A model generated the notes under the pieces. That model worked only from the letters and a program-made list of their open reading frames with translations. It was not told the origin of the DNA and did no database searches. A stretch of 64,000 bases of DNA from contig JALHMQ010000005.1 of NCBI GenBank assembly GCA_022843955.1, forward strand, positions 248,001-312,000, written 5' to 3'. The translations under genes were made by a program, and so were the position numbers. Below, in pieces: positions 45,041-53,454 of the stretch (the first letter of the stretch is position 1; every line of letters begins with the position of its first letter). This stretch comes from Burkholderiaceae bacterium (GTDB lineage Bacteria; Pseudomonadota; Gammaproteobacteria; Burkholderiales; Burkholderiaceae_F).

Positions 45041-46180
45041 TCACGCACCGACTGGAGCGACATCGCCCCAACCATCGACCACCGCGCTCGGCGCGACGAT
45101 GTCGCGAATCTTCACAAGATGATTTGTGAACCGGTCGTACCGGCCGGTTCTGTTTCGTAGCTGCCCGGCAACTAGGCCAGGATGAACCTTGAGCGTGGCC
45201 GCCATGCCCAAGATGTCACGCTCGGCGAAGAAAGGTGCCTTCCTAGCGATGAAGCCGTCCATCGTCTTGGCCGGGATGCAAAAGTCAGCAGCAGCAAGAT
45301 TTGCAATGCGCTCATCTTCGGCCACGGTCGGACCTGCGCCCGCGCGCTCACCTTCCAACTCTGCGTCGATGACGACTTGCGCTTTGCCGTGCCCCTGCAA
45401 GACATGCTCCAACTCGTGGCGGAGAACAAACCAGAAGTTGTCGATGCGATCGAATCGCAACGACATGCCAATCACTGGCGCGTCGTCGGTTAGCCAGAAG
45501 CAGACGCCATCGATCTTCGCCCCCGGCAGAGACTCAACGAGGACATACCGAACGCCGGCCTCGGCAAGGATGCGAGGCACTTTGCGGGCTTCTTCGGCGG
45601 CGCGCGTCAGCGTCCTTAGCTGCTCGATCGCGCGGCGCACGCCAAACGGCGAGAACTGACCGACCATCATTTCTGACGCGATTTGGCGTACCCGGTACAG
45701 CCAAGCGAGCTGCGCAGGGGTCGTGTCCGCCGCCACGGCGGTTTTCTTGGCGGCATGCGGCAGGACTTCAATGTCCTCAACGTTCTCGACGCGGAAGAAC
45801 TTCGTCAGAGCACGTTCGACTTGCGCCACGTTTCGGATGTCCGGAGCGTCGAGCCAGCCGCGCTTGATCATGTCCGCGATGGGCAGGCCGCCAAAAATCT
45901 GTGCTCGCGTTGCGCGCCCAGGATCTGGCCGCACAACGAGCTTGGCGCGGGCAAGGTCGAATGCCGCTTGAAGGTCCAGGAACCTGTTCGCCTCGACACC
46001 GAACACCTCTTCAAGCGCAAGTGCCAACTCGGCCGAGAGGGATTGCTTGCCGGAGACGATCTTGTTGAGCGCCGACTCGCTGATTCCGAGAACCACCGCA
46101 AGAACGCGCTGAGTCCAGCCCTTCTCCTCCAGTAGCGCATCAATAAGTTGCCCCGGCGTCTTGAACGTGTTGGTCTCCAT
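45041..46180 (-). CDS. XRE-family regulator fused to an ImmA/IrrE metallopeptidase
   Basis: 379-residue protein. The N-terminal HTH (ALLEEKGWTQRVLAVVLGIS, then SALNKIVSGKQSLSAEL) is of the HigA/XRE type. The C-terminal half carries the M78 zinc motif RHELEHVLQGH with a downstream acidic segment (AEDERIANLAAADF). Such fusions regulate stress or phage-linked genes by cleavage of a repressor or by acting as antitoxins. The ATG at 46180 (METNTFKTPGQLID) is used rather than 46201. It diverges from the transposase across a large palindrome. Confidence 0.83.
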   Translation of the reverse strand: METNTFKTPGQLIDALLEEKGWTQRVLAVVLGISESALNKIVSGKQSLSAELALALEEVFGVEANRFLDLQAAFDLARAKLVVRPDPGRATRAQIFGGLPIADMIKRGWLDAPDIRNVAQVERALTKFFRVENVEDIEVLPHAAKKTAVAADTTPAQLAWLYRVRQIASEMMVGQFSPFGVRRAIEQLRTLTRAAEEARKVPRILAEAGVRYVLVESLPGAKIDGVCFWLTDDAPVIGMSLRFDRIDNFWFVLRHELEHVLQGHGKAQVVIDAELEGERAGAGPTVAEDERIANLAAADFCIPAKTMDGFIARKAPFFAERDILGMAATLKVHPGLVAGQLRNRTGRYDRFTNHLVKIRDIVAPSAVVDGWGDVAPVGA

Positions 46181-46195
46181 AGGCGGGGATGATCT

Positions 46196-46217
46196 TCGCA
46201 TTTTCGCAAAATCGCAA
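46196..46217 (-). promoter_or_regulatory. direct repeats before the XRE gene, probable autoregulatory operator
   Basis: TCGCAAA occurs twice in tandem, preceded by a related TCGCAT, 16-37 bases upstream of the regulator start. Short iterated A/T-ended sites beside an XRE gene usually bind the regulator itself. Confidence 0.4.
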
Positions 46218-46267
46218 ACTGACCAAAATGCTTGACGGACATTGGCTAGACAAGCATTGTGGTCAGT
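46218..46267. promoter_or_regulatory. 17-bp inverted repeat with overlapping divergent promoters
   Basis: Arms ACTGACCAAAATGCTTG (46218-46234) and CAAGCATTGTGGTCAGT (46251-46267) match at 16 of 17 positions around a 16-base centre. Within it, TTGACG-N17-CATTGT points to the transposase and TTGTCT-N17-CATTTT to the XRE gene, so the promoters overlap. The right arm touches the ATG of the transposase (46268), leaving no room for a separate leader. Confidence 0.6.
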
Positions 46268-47098
46268 ATGTATCGCCTCAGTATCGACGACCGCGCTCGC
46301 ATCCTCTCCTGTCTCGTCGAAGGCAGCTCGATGCGCGCCACGTCGCGGAGGGTCGACGTGTCGATCAACACGGTGACCAAGTTGCTAGTCGATGTCGGCA
46401 CCACCTGCGCCGAGTACCAAGACAAGAACCTGCGCGACTTGCGGTGCAAGCGCATTCAGTGCGATGAAATCTGGTCCTTCTGCTACGCGAAGCAGGAGAA
46501 CGTCGCGCCAGAGAAGGCGGGCGTGCTCGGCTATGGCGACGTGTGGACGTGGACGGCAATCGACGCCGACAGCAAGCTCGTGCCGTCGTGGCTGGTCGGT
46601 CTGCGCAACGCCGACTATGCCAAGGCGTTCGTCGCCGATCTGGCGGCGCGACTGGCGGGCCGGGTGCAACTGACGACGGATGGTCTCAAGCTCTACGTCA
46701 ACGCGGTTGAAGACGCGCTCGGCTCCGAGATCGACTACGCGATCCTGGTGAAGCTCTACGGTGCCACCGAGGGATCCGGCAACGAGCGGCGCGACAGTGC
46801 AGGCGAGTGCTGCGGCACGACCAAGGGCACGGTGCAGGGCAACGCGGACGAGTGCCATGGCTCCACGAGCTTCGGCGAGCGCCAGAACCTGAAGACGCGG
46901 ATGTCGATGCGCCGCTTCGCGCGGCTGACCAACGGGTTCAGCAAGAAGGTCGAGAACCTGGAGCACGCGTTGGCGCTGCACTACATGCACTACAACTTCG
47001 CGCGGATTCACAAGTCGCTCCGCGTGACGCCCGCGATGGCAGCCGGGGTCTCCGATCGGGTTTGGAGCCTTGCCGAAATTGCGTCGCTGGCAAGCTGA
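46268..47098 (+). CDS. IS1-like DDE transposase with N-terminal helix-turn-helix
   Basis: 276-residue protein. The N-terminus YRLSIDDRARILSCLVEGSS and VDVSINTVTKLL is a helix-turn-helix. The catalytic part has CDEIWSFCYAK, TWTAIDADSKLVPSWLVG, LTTDGLKLYVNAVE and ends with SFGERQNLKTRMSMRRFARL and HYNFARIHKSLRVTPAMAAG, as in the IS1-type single-frame transposases. It is intact. The GTG at 46259 is inside the palindrome, so the ATG at 46268 is the likely start. Confidence 0.8.
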   Translation: MYRLSIDDRARILSCLVEGSSMRATSRRVDVSINTVTKLLVDVGTTCAEYQDKNLRDLRCKRIQCDEIWSFCYAKQENVAPEKAGVLGYGDVWTWTAIDADSKLVPSWLVGLRNADYAKAFVADLAARLAGRVQLTTDGLKLYVNAVEDALGSEIDYAILVKLYGATEGSGNERRDSAGECCGTTKGTVQGNADECHGSTSFGERQNLKTRMSMRRFARLTNGFSKKVENLEHALALHYMHYNFARIHKSLRVTPAMAAGVSDRVWSLAEIASLAS

Positions 47099-47711
47099 GA
47101 CAACCTCCGCGCGGCGGGCGCCGTGCGATCACGGTGAGGAAGCGCTTGAACTCGCTCCCGCCCGCCGGGAAGTCCTCGACCGCCAGATCGTGCACGTTCC
47201 AGCCTGCGATCTCACCCATCACCGTGTGCGGATCGAGCAGGCAGTGCTGCTGCGGATCGAACATCTGCCGGTAAGTCGTGCCTTCAATCAGCACGTTGAG
47301 GATCAGCACGCCGCCCGGTTCGGTTGCGAGTACCAGCTGCCGCAGCACGGACTGCGCCTGCGCGCACGAGAAGAACATCAGCAGTCCGATCGACGCGACG
47401 GTGTCGTACTGCGCCTGCGCCTGCGCACGCCAGTCCGCCAGGTCATCGGCTTCGGCATCGATGGCAAGCCCCTCGGCCGCGGCGCGCCGCTTCAGGTCGG
47501 CGATCGCCAGCGGGCAGGCATCCAACGCGGTCACCTGCGCGCCGCGCCGCGCGGCGGCGAGCGCAAGGTTGCCGAGGCCGCAGCCGAGGTCGAGCATCCG
47601 CTTGCCCACGAAGCCGAGCGCCCGCCGCTCGAACGGATTGAGCGCGTAGTCGGCGCGCTCGATCTGGCGCGCGAACTGCGCGTCGAAAAACTGCGTGCTG
47701 CGGTTCGCCAT
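46938..47711 (-). CDS. SAM-dependent methyltransferase, 3' end replaced by transposon sequence
   Basis: Class I methyltransferase starting MANRSTQFFDAQFARQIERA. The SAM motif is MLDLGCGLGNLALAAARRGA and the acidic strand end VTALDACPLAIADLKR. After FLTVIARRPPRGG (position about 47,103) the frame runs on for about 50 codons through the antisense of the transposase gene. Its own end was therefore lost when the mobile unit inserted. The enzyme core is complete; relatives methylate small molecules such as tellurite or thiols. Confidence 0.72.
   Translation of the reverse strand: MANRSTQFFDAQFARQIERADYALNPFERRALGFVGKRMLDLGCGLGNLALAAARRGAQVTALDACPLAIADLKRRAAAEGLAIDAEADDLADWRAQAQAQYDTVASIGLLMFFSCAQAQSVLRQLVLATEPGGVLILNVLIEGTTYRQMFDPQQHCLLDPHTVMGEIAGWNVHDLAVEDFPAGGSEFKRFLTVIARRPPRGGCLSLPATQFRQGSKPDRRPRLPSRASRGATCESARSCSACSAAPTRAPGSRPSC
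47091..47102 (-). repeat. terminal inverted repeat, right, of the IS1-like unit
   Basis: CAAGCTGAGACA on the plus strand; the TGA stop of the transposase is inside it, a common arrangement at the right end of insertion sequences. Confidence 0.55.
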
Positions 47712-47927
47712 CGCGGGCCGTTGATCAGCTCATGCTCGTCGACGTCCAGCGGCGGCGGCTCGGCGGCCGATGCGGGCCGGATCGCGCCGATGACGTTGCC
47801 GCCGCGTCGTGTTGCGCCTCGCGGGTCGCTGCACGGATGACTGCCCGCAAAGCCGCCGTGCGCTTTCGCAGCGCGGCCACGCCGTTCGCGCGATGAGCGC
47901 GGACGCGACGCATGCCCGCATCGCTGC

Positions 47928-48359
47928 TCAACGGGCTGATGGCGGCGCCGACGTCGCCAGCTCGCGATGGGCCTTCGCCAGTGCGCGCGCCGAGCCGGCG
48001 GCGCCCGCAAACTGTGTTTGCAGGTCGCGGCAGTGCGCGGCCATCGCCGGTCCCGCCTGCGAACGCAGCGCGAACGTGCGCGGATCGATCTCCGAAGGCA
48101 AGCGTCCAGCACCACTCTGGAAGGCAGCGCTGTCGGGGCGGACACGCTGCTGGTACTGGAGCGCGAGGCGGCCGTGTTCCGCCGCCTCTGCGTCATAGGC
48201 ACTGGCCTTGGCGTCGAAGTACTCGGCCAGGCGCTGGTGATCGGCGGCGGTCTTGGCAACACCGACCGCCGCCGGCACGTCGCTGATCGACGGCGTGGTG
48301 CTGCAGGCAGCCAACAGTGTCAGCGCGGCGGCTGCGGCGAGCGTCGAGATGAGTTTCAT
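47928..48359 (-). CDS. small lipoprotein, paralogue of the one at 43.6 kb
   Basis: 143-residue lipoprotein with lipobox LTLLAACST. The helix LAEYFDAKASAYDAEAAEHG, an insert of about 25 residues (RVRPDSAAFQSGAGRLPSEI) absent from the paralogue, and HCRDLQTQFAGAAGSARAL are visible. It is at the downstream end of the copper operon. Function unknown. Confidence 0.68.
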   Translation of the reverse strand: MKLISTLAAAAALTLLAACSTTPSISDVPAAVGVAKTAADHQRLAEYFDAKASAYDAEAAEHGRLALQYQQRVRPDSAAFQSGAGRLPSEIDPRTFALRSQAGPAMAAHCRDLQTQFAGAAGSARALAKAHRELATSAPPSAR

Positions 48360-48603
48360 GCAGGTCCTCCTCGGGTTTGTTCAGCCCGCGGATTGCCGTC
48401 GGGCTGGGACGGCGCGCGCGGTTTCCCGCGCTCGCCCCCCAACGGCACGGTACGGCCACCGACATGACAGGCAGGTGAGCCGCGGATGACCGTGCCCTGC
48501 GTCGCTTGCTCGCGCGCAACCTCGCTCACTGGAGACCGCACGGGCGCCGAGCCGCCCGCGCCGCCGGCGGTGATCTGATTCGATGCGCCTGCGACTTCAT
48601 CAT

Positions 48604-51600
48604 TCAGGCCGGTTGCGCGGTCGGCAGCGCCTGTCCGGTCGGAACTGGACGGCGTTTCTGCCTCGTCAGCCGCCGCTGCATGATGAGCCCGTAGATGGCC
48701 GGGATCACGACCAGCGTCAGCACGGTCGACGAGACCATTCCGCCCACCATGGGGGTGGCGATGCGCCTCATCACCTCCGAGCCGGTACCCGTGCCCCACA
48801 TGATCGGCAGCAGGCCGGCCATGATCGCTACCACCGTCATCATCTTCGGCCGCACCCGCTCGACGGCGCCATGCATGATCGCCTCGTACAGGTCCGCGAC
48901 ACTCGGTTCACCGCCTTCGGCGGCACGGCGTGCCTGGATGTCGCGCCAGGCATGGTCGAGGTAGATCAGCATGACTACCCCGGTCTCGGCGGCCACGCCG
49001 GCCAGTGCAATGAAGCCGACGGCCACCGCCACGCTCATGTTGTAGCCGAGCAGCCACATCAGCCACACCCCGCCCACCAGCGCGAACGGCACCGACAGCA
49101 TCACGATCAGCGTCTCGGTGACGCGCCTGAAGTTCATGTACAGCAGCAGGAAGATTACCGCCAGCGTCAGCGGGACCACCAGTTTCATTCGCTCGATCGC
49201 GCGTTCCATTGCTTCGAACTGCCCGCTCCAGGTCACGTAGTATCCGGGCGGGAAGGTCACCTGCTCGCGCACCGCGCGCTGGGCATCGCGCACGTAGCCG
49301 CCGATGTCGCGGTCGCGGATGTCGACGTAGATGTAGGCCGACAGCAGCGCGTTCTCGGTACGGATGGCCGGTGCGCCTTGCGCCACTTCCACCCGCGCCA
49401 GCTGCCCAAGCGGGATCATCGCGCCCGGTGTTCCGCTCATCCCCGGCGTTGTTACCAGCACCTCGCGCGCGATCTGGTCAACGCTCGCGCGCAGTTCGCG
49501 CGGATAGCGCACGATCACGGCAAAGCGCTCGCGGCCTTCGACCGTGGTGGTGACCATCTCGCCGCCCAGCGCCCCGGCCACCACGTCTTGCAGCGCTCCC
49601 ACGCTCAGTCCGTAGCGGGCCAGCGCGAACCGGTCTGGGATGATGTTGATGTATAGGCCGCCGGTCAGCCGCTCGGCGAACGCGCTCGTGGTGCCGGGCA
49701 CCGCGCGCACCACTTGCTCGACCTGACGCGCCACGCGCTCCATCTCGGCCAGGTCCTTGCCGAACACCTTGATGCCGATCGGCGTGCGGATGCCGGTGGA
49801 CAGCATGTCGATGCGCGCCTTGATCGGCATGGTCCAGGCGTTGGCCACGCCCGGGAACTGCAGCGCCTGGTCCAGTTCGGCGATCAGCGCGTCGATCGTC
49901 AGACCCTTGCGCCACTCGCTCTCGGGCTTCAGGTTGATCACCGTCTCGAACATCTCCAGCGGTGCCGGGTCGGTGGCGGTGTTGGCACGGCCGGCCTTGC
50001 CGAACACCGACTCCACCTCGGGGAAGCTCTTGATGATCTTGTTCTGCGTCTGAAGCAGCTCGGCTGCCTTGGTCACCGACATCGCCGGCAGCGACGCCGG
50101 CATGTACAGCAGCGTGCCCTCGTTCAGCGTCGGCATGAACTCCGAGCCAATCCGCGAGGCCGGGAACCAGGTCAGCGCCAGCGCGAACACGGCCGCAACG
50201 ATGGTCGCCACCTTCCACCGCATCACGCCGGCGATCACGGGCCGGTAGATCCAGATCAGGAAACGGTTCACCGGGTTCTTCGACTCGGGCAGGATGCGGC
50301 CACGGATGAACAGCATCATCAGGACCGGCACCAGCGTGACCGACAGCAGCGAGGCGCCGGCCATCGCGAAGGTCTTGGTCCAGGCCAGCGGCGCGAACAG
50401 CCGCCCCTCCTGCGCCTCCAGCGTGAAGACGGGCAGGAAGCTGACGGTGATGATCAACAGCGAGAAGAACAGCGCCGGGCCGACCTCCTTGCAGGCCGCG
50501 ATCATCGCCGCCGCCCGCGCTTCGAGATCGGACGCCTTCTCACCGAGCCGCTCCAGGTGCTTGTGCGCGTTCTCGATCATCACGATGGCGGCATCGATCA
50601 TCGCGCCGATCGCGATCGCGATGCCGCCCAGGCTCATGATGTTGGAGTTCATGCCGAGCAGGCGCATCGCGATGAAGGCGATCAGCACCCCCACCGGCAG
50701 CATCAGGATCGCCACCAGCGCGCTCCTGACATGCAGCAGGAACACGATGCACACCACCGCGACGATGATCGCCTCCTCGATCAGCGTGTTGCGCAGCGTC
50801 TTGATGGCGCGGTGGATGAGATCCGACCGGTCGTACACCGTCTGCACCGACACGCCCTCGGGCAGGCCGGCCGAGATCTCGGCCACGCGCGCCTTCAGGT
50901 TGTGGATCACCTCGAGCGCGTTCTGGCCGTAGCGCGCTATCGCGATGCCGGAGACCACCTCGCCTTCGCCGTTCAGCTCGGTCAGGCCGCGTCGCTCGTC
51001 GGGCGCCATTTCAACGCGCGCGATGTCGCGGATCAGCACCGGCGTGCCGCGTGCGGCCTTGACTACCAGCATCTCCAGATCTTCCTTGCCGCGCAGGTAG
51101 CCCTGGCCGCGCACCATGTACTCGCGTTCGGCCAGTTCCACCACCCGGCCGCCGACGTCGCGGTTCGAGTCGCGGATCACATTGGCCACGTCCATCAGGC
51201 TCACGCCATAGGCGCGCAGCCGCACCGGATCGACCGTCACCTGGTACTGCTGAACGAAGCCGCCGACTGAGGCCACCTCGGCCACGCCCTGCGCCTTGGT
51301 CAACTGGTAGCGGATGTACCAGTCCTGCAGCGTGCGCAGTTCGGCCAGCGTGTGGTTGGCGCCGACCACCGCGTACTGGTAGACCCAACCGACGCCAGTG
51401 GCGTCGGGGCCGATCTGCGGCGTGATGCCTGCCGGCAGGCGCCCCGCGGCGAAGTTCAGGTACTCGATGACGCGCGAGCGCGCCCAGTACACGTCGGTGC
51501 CGTCCTCGAAGATGATGTAGACGAATGACGCGCCGAAGAACGAGAAGCCGCGCACGACCTTTGACTTGGGCACCGCCAGCATCGAGGTCGTGAGCGGATA

Positions 51601-51798
51601 GGTGACCTGGTCCTCAACGACCTGCGGCGAGCGGCCCGGCACCTCGGTGTAGACGATGACCTGAACGTCCGACAGGTCGGGCAGCGCGTCCAGCGGCGTG
51701 CGCAGCACCGCCAGCACACCGCCGATGACCACGGCGAGCGTGCCGAGCAGGACGAAGAAGACGTTGCGGGCCGACCAGTCGATGATCTTCGAAAGCAT
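48604..51798 (-). CDS. cusA: Cu(I)/Ag(I) RND efflux pump CusA
   Basis: 1064-residue pump. The N-terminal helix NVFFVLLGTLAVVIGGVLAV and porter motif DALPDLSDVQVIVYTEVPG are CusA-like. The TM4 segment GAMIDAAIVMIENAHKHLER is the form seen in Cu/Ag pumps, with the essential aspartate. Porter-domain methionines lie around PAPLEMFETVINLKP. It exports Cu(I) and Ag(I) with CusB and CusC, encoded immediately upstream on the same strand (12-base gap). Confidence 0.93.
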   Translation of the reverse strand: MLSKIIDWSARNVFFVLLGTLAVVIGGVLAVLRTPLDALPDLSDVQVIVYTEVPGRSPQVVEDQVTYPLTTSMLAVPKSKVVRGFSFFGASFVYIIFEDGTDVYWARSRVIEYLNFAAGRLPAGITPQIGPDATGVGWVYQYAVVGANHTLAELRTLQDWYIRYQLTKAQGVAEVASVGGFVQQYQVTVDPVRLRAYGVSLMDVANVIRDSNRDVGGRVVELAEREYMVRGQGYLRGKEDLEMLVVKAARGTPVLIRDIARVEMAPDERRGLTELNGEGEVVSGIAIARYGQNALEVIHNLKARVAEISAGLPEGVSVQTVYDRSDLIHRAIKTLRNTLIEEAIIVAVVCIVFLLHVRSALVAILMLPVGVLIAFIAMRLLGMNSNIMSLGGIAIAIGAMIDAAIVMIENAHKHLERLGEKASDLEARAAAMIAACKEVGPALFFSLLIITVSFLPVFTLEAQEGRLFAPLAWTKTFAMAGASLLSVTLVPVLMMLFIRGRILPESKNPVNRFLIWIYRPVIAGVMRWKVATIVAAVFALALTWFPASRIGSEFMPTLNEGTLLYMPASLPAMSVTKAAELLQTQNKIIKSFPEVESVFGKAGRANTATDPAPLEMFETVINLKPESEWRKGLTIDALIAELDQALQFPGVANAWTMPIKARIDMLSTGIRTPIGIKVFGKDLAEMERVARQVEQVVRAVPGTTSAFAERLTGGLYINIIPDRFALARYGLSVGALQDVVAGALGGEMVTTTVEGRERFAVIVRYPRELRASVDQIAREVLVTTPGMSGTPGAMIPLGQLARVEVAQGAPAIRTENALLSAYIYVDIRDRDIGGYVRDAQRAVREQVTFPPGYYVTWSGQFEAMERAIERMKLVVPLTLAVIFLLLYMNFRRVTETLIVMLSVPFALVGGVWLMWLLGYNMSVAVAVGFIALAGVAAETGVVMLIYLDHAWRDIQARRAAEGGEPSVADLYEAIMHGAVERVRPKMMTVVAIMAGLLPIMWGTGTGSEVMRRIATPMVGGMVSSTVLTLVVIPAIYGLIMQRRLTRQKRRPVPTGQALPTAQPA

Positions 51799-51810
51799 GG
51801 TGATCTCCGC

Positions 51811-53454
51811 TCAGTGGCCGCTGTGGCCGCCGGCGGCACCGCCTGCCTTGGTCGCGGCATCGCCCTTCACCGGTGCCCCGCGCCGCTCGAGCTTCACGAT
51901 CAGCCACTCGCCGGACTGGCGCTCGACGAACTCGAACGCTACCGGCTGCCCGGCGCTCACGCCGTCGAGCAGCCCGCTGTTGGCTACCGCGAACGCCATC
52001 GTCATCGCGGGCCATTTGAGCGTCGCCACCGGGCCGTGCGCCAGCGTCACCTGCTTCCTGCCAGCATCGACCGCCTCGACCGTGCCGTCGGCCCGGTGCG
52101 ACACCGCTGGCGGCTTGCCGGCCTCGGCAGCGGGCGTGCTGCCGGCCGGCGCCGCGCCGTGCGCTGAATGACCCAGCCCGCCCAGAGCAGCCTTCAGATT
52201 GCTTTCGGCGTCGATCAGGAAGTTTGCTGATACCACCACCGACTCGCCGGCGCGCACGCCGTCGAGCACCTCGACGTAGTTGCGGCCCGCCTGCCCAAGC
52301 TTCACCTCGCGCGGCTCGAACCGGCCGACCTCCTGTTGCACCAGCACGATCTGGCGCGTGCCGCTGTCGATCACCGCCGAGGTCGGCACGGTCACGCCCG
52401 ACTCACGGGTGGCGATCGCGAACTCCACCTGGCCGAACATCGCCGGCTTCAACAGGCCGCCAGGGTTGGGCAGTTCGAGCCGCACCGGCACCGTGCGCGT
52501 CTCGGCGTTCAGCGTCGGGTAGACGAAGGTCACGCGGGCGTCGAAGCTGCGGGACGGATACGCCGCCACCCGCAGTTGCGCGCGCGTGCCGGGCCGCATC
52601 GCGGCGAGGTCCTGCTCGGACACATCGGCCAGCACCCAGACCGACGACAGATCGGCAATCTGGTAGAGCATCTCGCCCGGCATGAATCGCATGCCCTGTA
52701 CCGCCTTCTTGTCGGTCACCACGCCGCCGGCCGGCGCCCTGAAGGTCAGCGTGCGGCGCGCCGCCTGGCCGCCCGCCAGTTCGCGCACCTGCTCCTCCGA
52801 GATGTCCCAGTTCTTCAGCCGCGCGAGCGTCGACTCCGCCAGGCGCCGCATGCTTGCCTGCACGTCGTCGCTGCCGCCCTTGACGTTCGCCACGCCCTGC
52901 ATCGCGATCGCGTACTCGCGCTGCGCCGACACCAGTTCCGGGCTGTACACCTCGAACAGCGGCTGGCCGGGCGCAACGCTCTGCCCGGTGGTATTCACGT
53001 GCAACCGCTCGATCCAGCCCTCGAACTTCGGCGAGATGGTGGTGATGCGCCGCTCATCGACCTCGACCCGGCCGACCGCGCGTACCACGCGATCGATCAC
53101 GCGCGCCTCCGCGGCCGCCACGCGCACGCCCAGCTTCTGCACGCGGTCGGCGCTCATCTTCACGACGTTGGCGCCCTCGCTGCCGGCCGGTGCCGGTTCC
53201 TCGCCCTCGTACACGGGGATGTAGTCCATCCCCATCGGGTCCTTCTTCGGGGTATCCGACTTGTCCGGCAGCCCCATCGGATTGCGGTAGTACAGGATCC
53301 GGCGTTCGCCCTTGGCGGGCGTCGCGGCGGCGGCCGCGGCCGCGCCGTGCCCCGGGCCCTGGCTGCCGCGGCCCAACCAAAAGCCACCGCCGAGTCCGGC
53401 CGCCAGTACGGCGGCCAGTGCCAGCCCGACCGCTGTGCGCTGAAAACTGCTCAT
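51811..53454 (-). CDS. cusB: CusB membrane-fusion protein with C-terminal CusF-like domain
   Basis: 547-residue adaptor. The N-terminal part includes a signal anchor (AVGLALAAVLAAGLGGGFWL) and the metal-binding segment RRILYYRNPMGLPD, KKDPMGMDYIPVY. Then come the lipoyl and coiled-coil domains (GWIERLHVNTTGQSV, AQREYAIAMQGVANV). The last 100 residues repeat the CusF motif (VEAVDAGRKQVTLAHGPVA, WPAMTMAFAV). That makes a fused periplasmic Cu(I) donor, in addition to a separate CusF-like gene in the same operon. It overlaps cusC by 4 bases. Confidence 0.9.
   Translation of the reverse strand: MSSFQRTAVGLALAAVLAAGLGGGFWLGRGSQGPGHGAAAAAAATPAKGERRILYYRNPMGLPDKSDTPKKDPMGMDYIPVYEGEEPAPAGSEGANVVKMSADRVQKLGVRVAAAEARVIDRVVRAVGRVEVDERRITTISPKFEGWIERLHVNTTGQSVAPGQPLFEVYSPELVSAQREYAIAMQGVANVKGGSDDVQASMRRLAESTLARLKNWDISEEQVRELAGGQAARRTLTFRAPAGGVVTDKKAVQGMRFMPGEMLYQIADLSSVWVLADVSEQDLAAMRPGTRAQLRVAAYPSRSFDARVTFVYPTLNAETRTVPVRLELPNPGGLLKPAMFGQVEFAIATRESGVTVPTSAVIDSGTRQIVLVQQEVGRFEPREVKLGQAGRNYVEVLDGVRAGESVVVSANFLIDAESNLKAALGGLGHSAHGAAPAGSTPAAEAGKPPAVSHRADGTVEAVDAGRKQVTLAHGPVATLKWPAMTMAFAVANSGLLDGVSAGQPVAFEFVERQSGEWLIVKLERRGAPVKGDAATKAGGAAGGHSGH

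Larger units (their letters stand above)
44289..47102 (+). mobile_element. probable 2.8-kb IS1-like transposon carrying an XRE/ImmA-IrrE regulator
   Basis: The right end, CAAGCTGAGACA (47091-47102), contains the transposase stop codon. Its inverted partner TGTCTCAGTTTG stands at 44289-44300 and matches 11 of 12 positions. Between them lie the transposase (plus strand), the XRE/ImmA-IrrE gene and an unknown gene (minus strand), and a small basic ORF (plus strand). The right edge coincides with the lost 3' end of a methyltransferase gene. No clean target duplication was seen. The left end is the weaker boundary. Confidence 0.55.

Noticed and set aside
44289-47102. Toxin-antitoxin interpretation (HigBA-like) of the XRE gene and its partner
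   Set aside because: The regulator carries an ImmA/IrrE peptidase domain and the partner of 159 residues shows no RelE/HigB motif, so a classical pair is not supported.
49714-51270. Open plus-strand frame of about 518 codons
   Set aside because: Antisense to cusA, with an Arg/His/Gln-rich composition typical of shadows. No domain visible.
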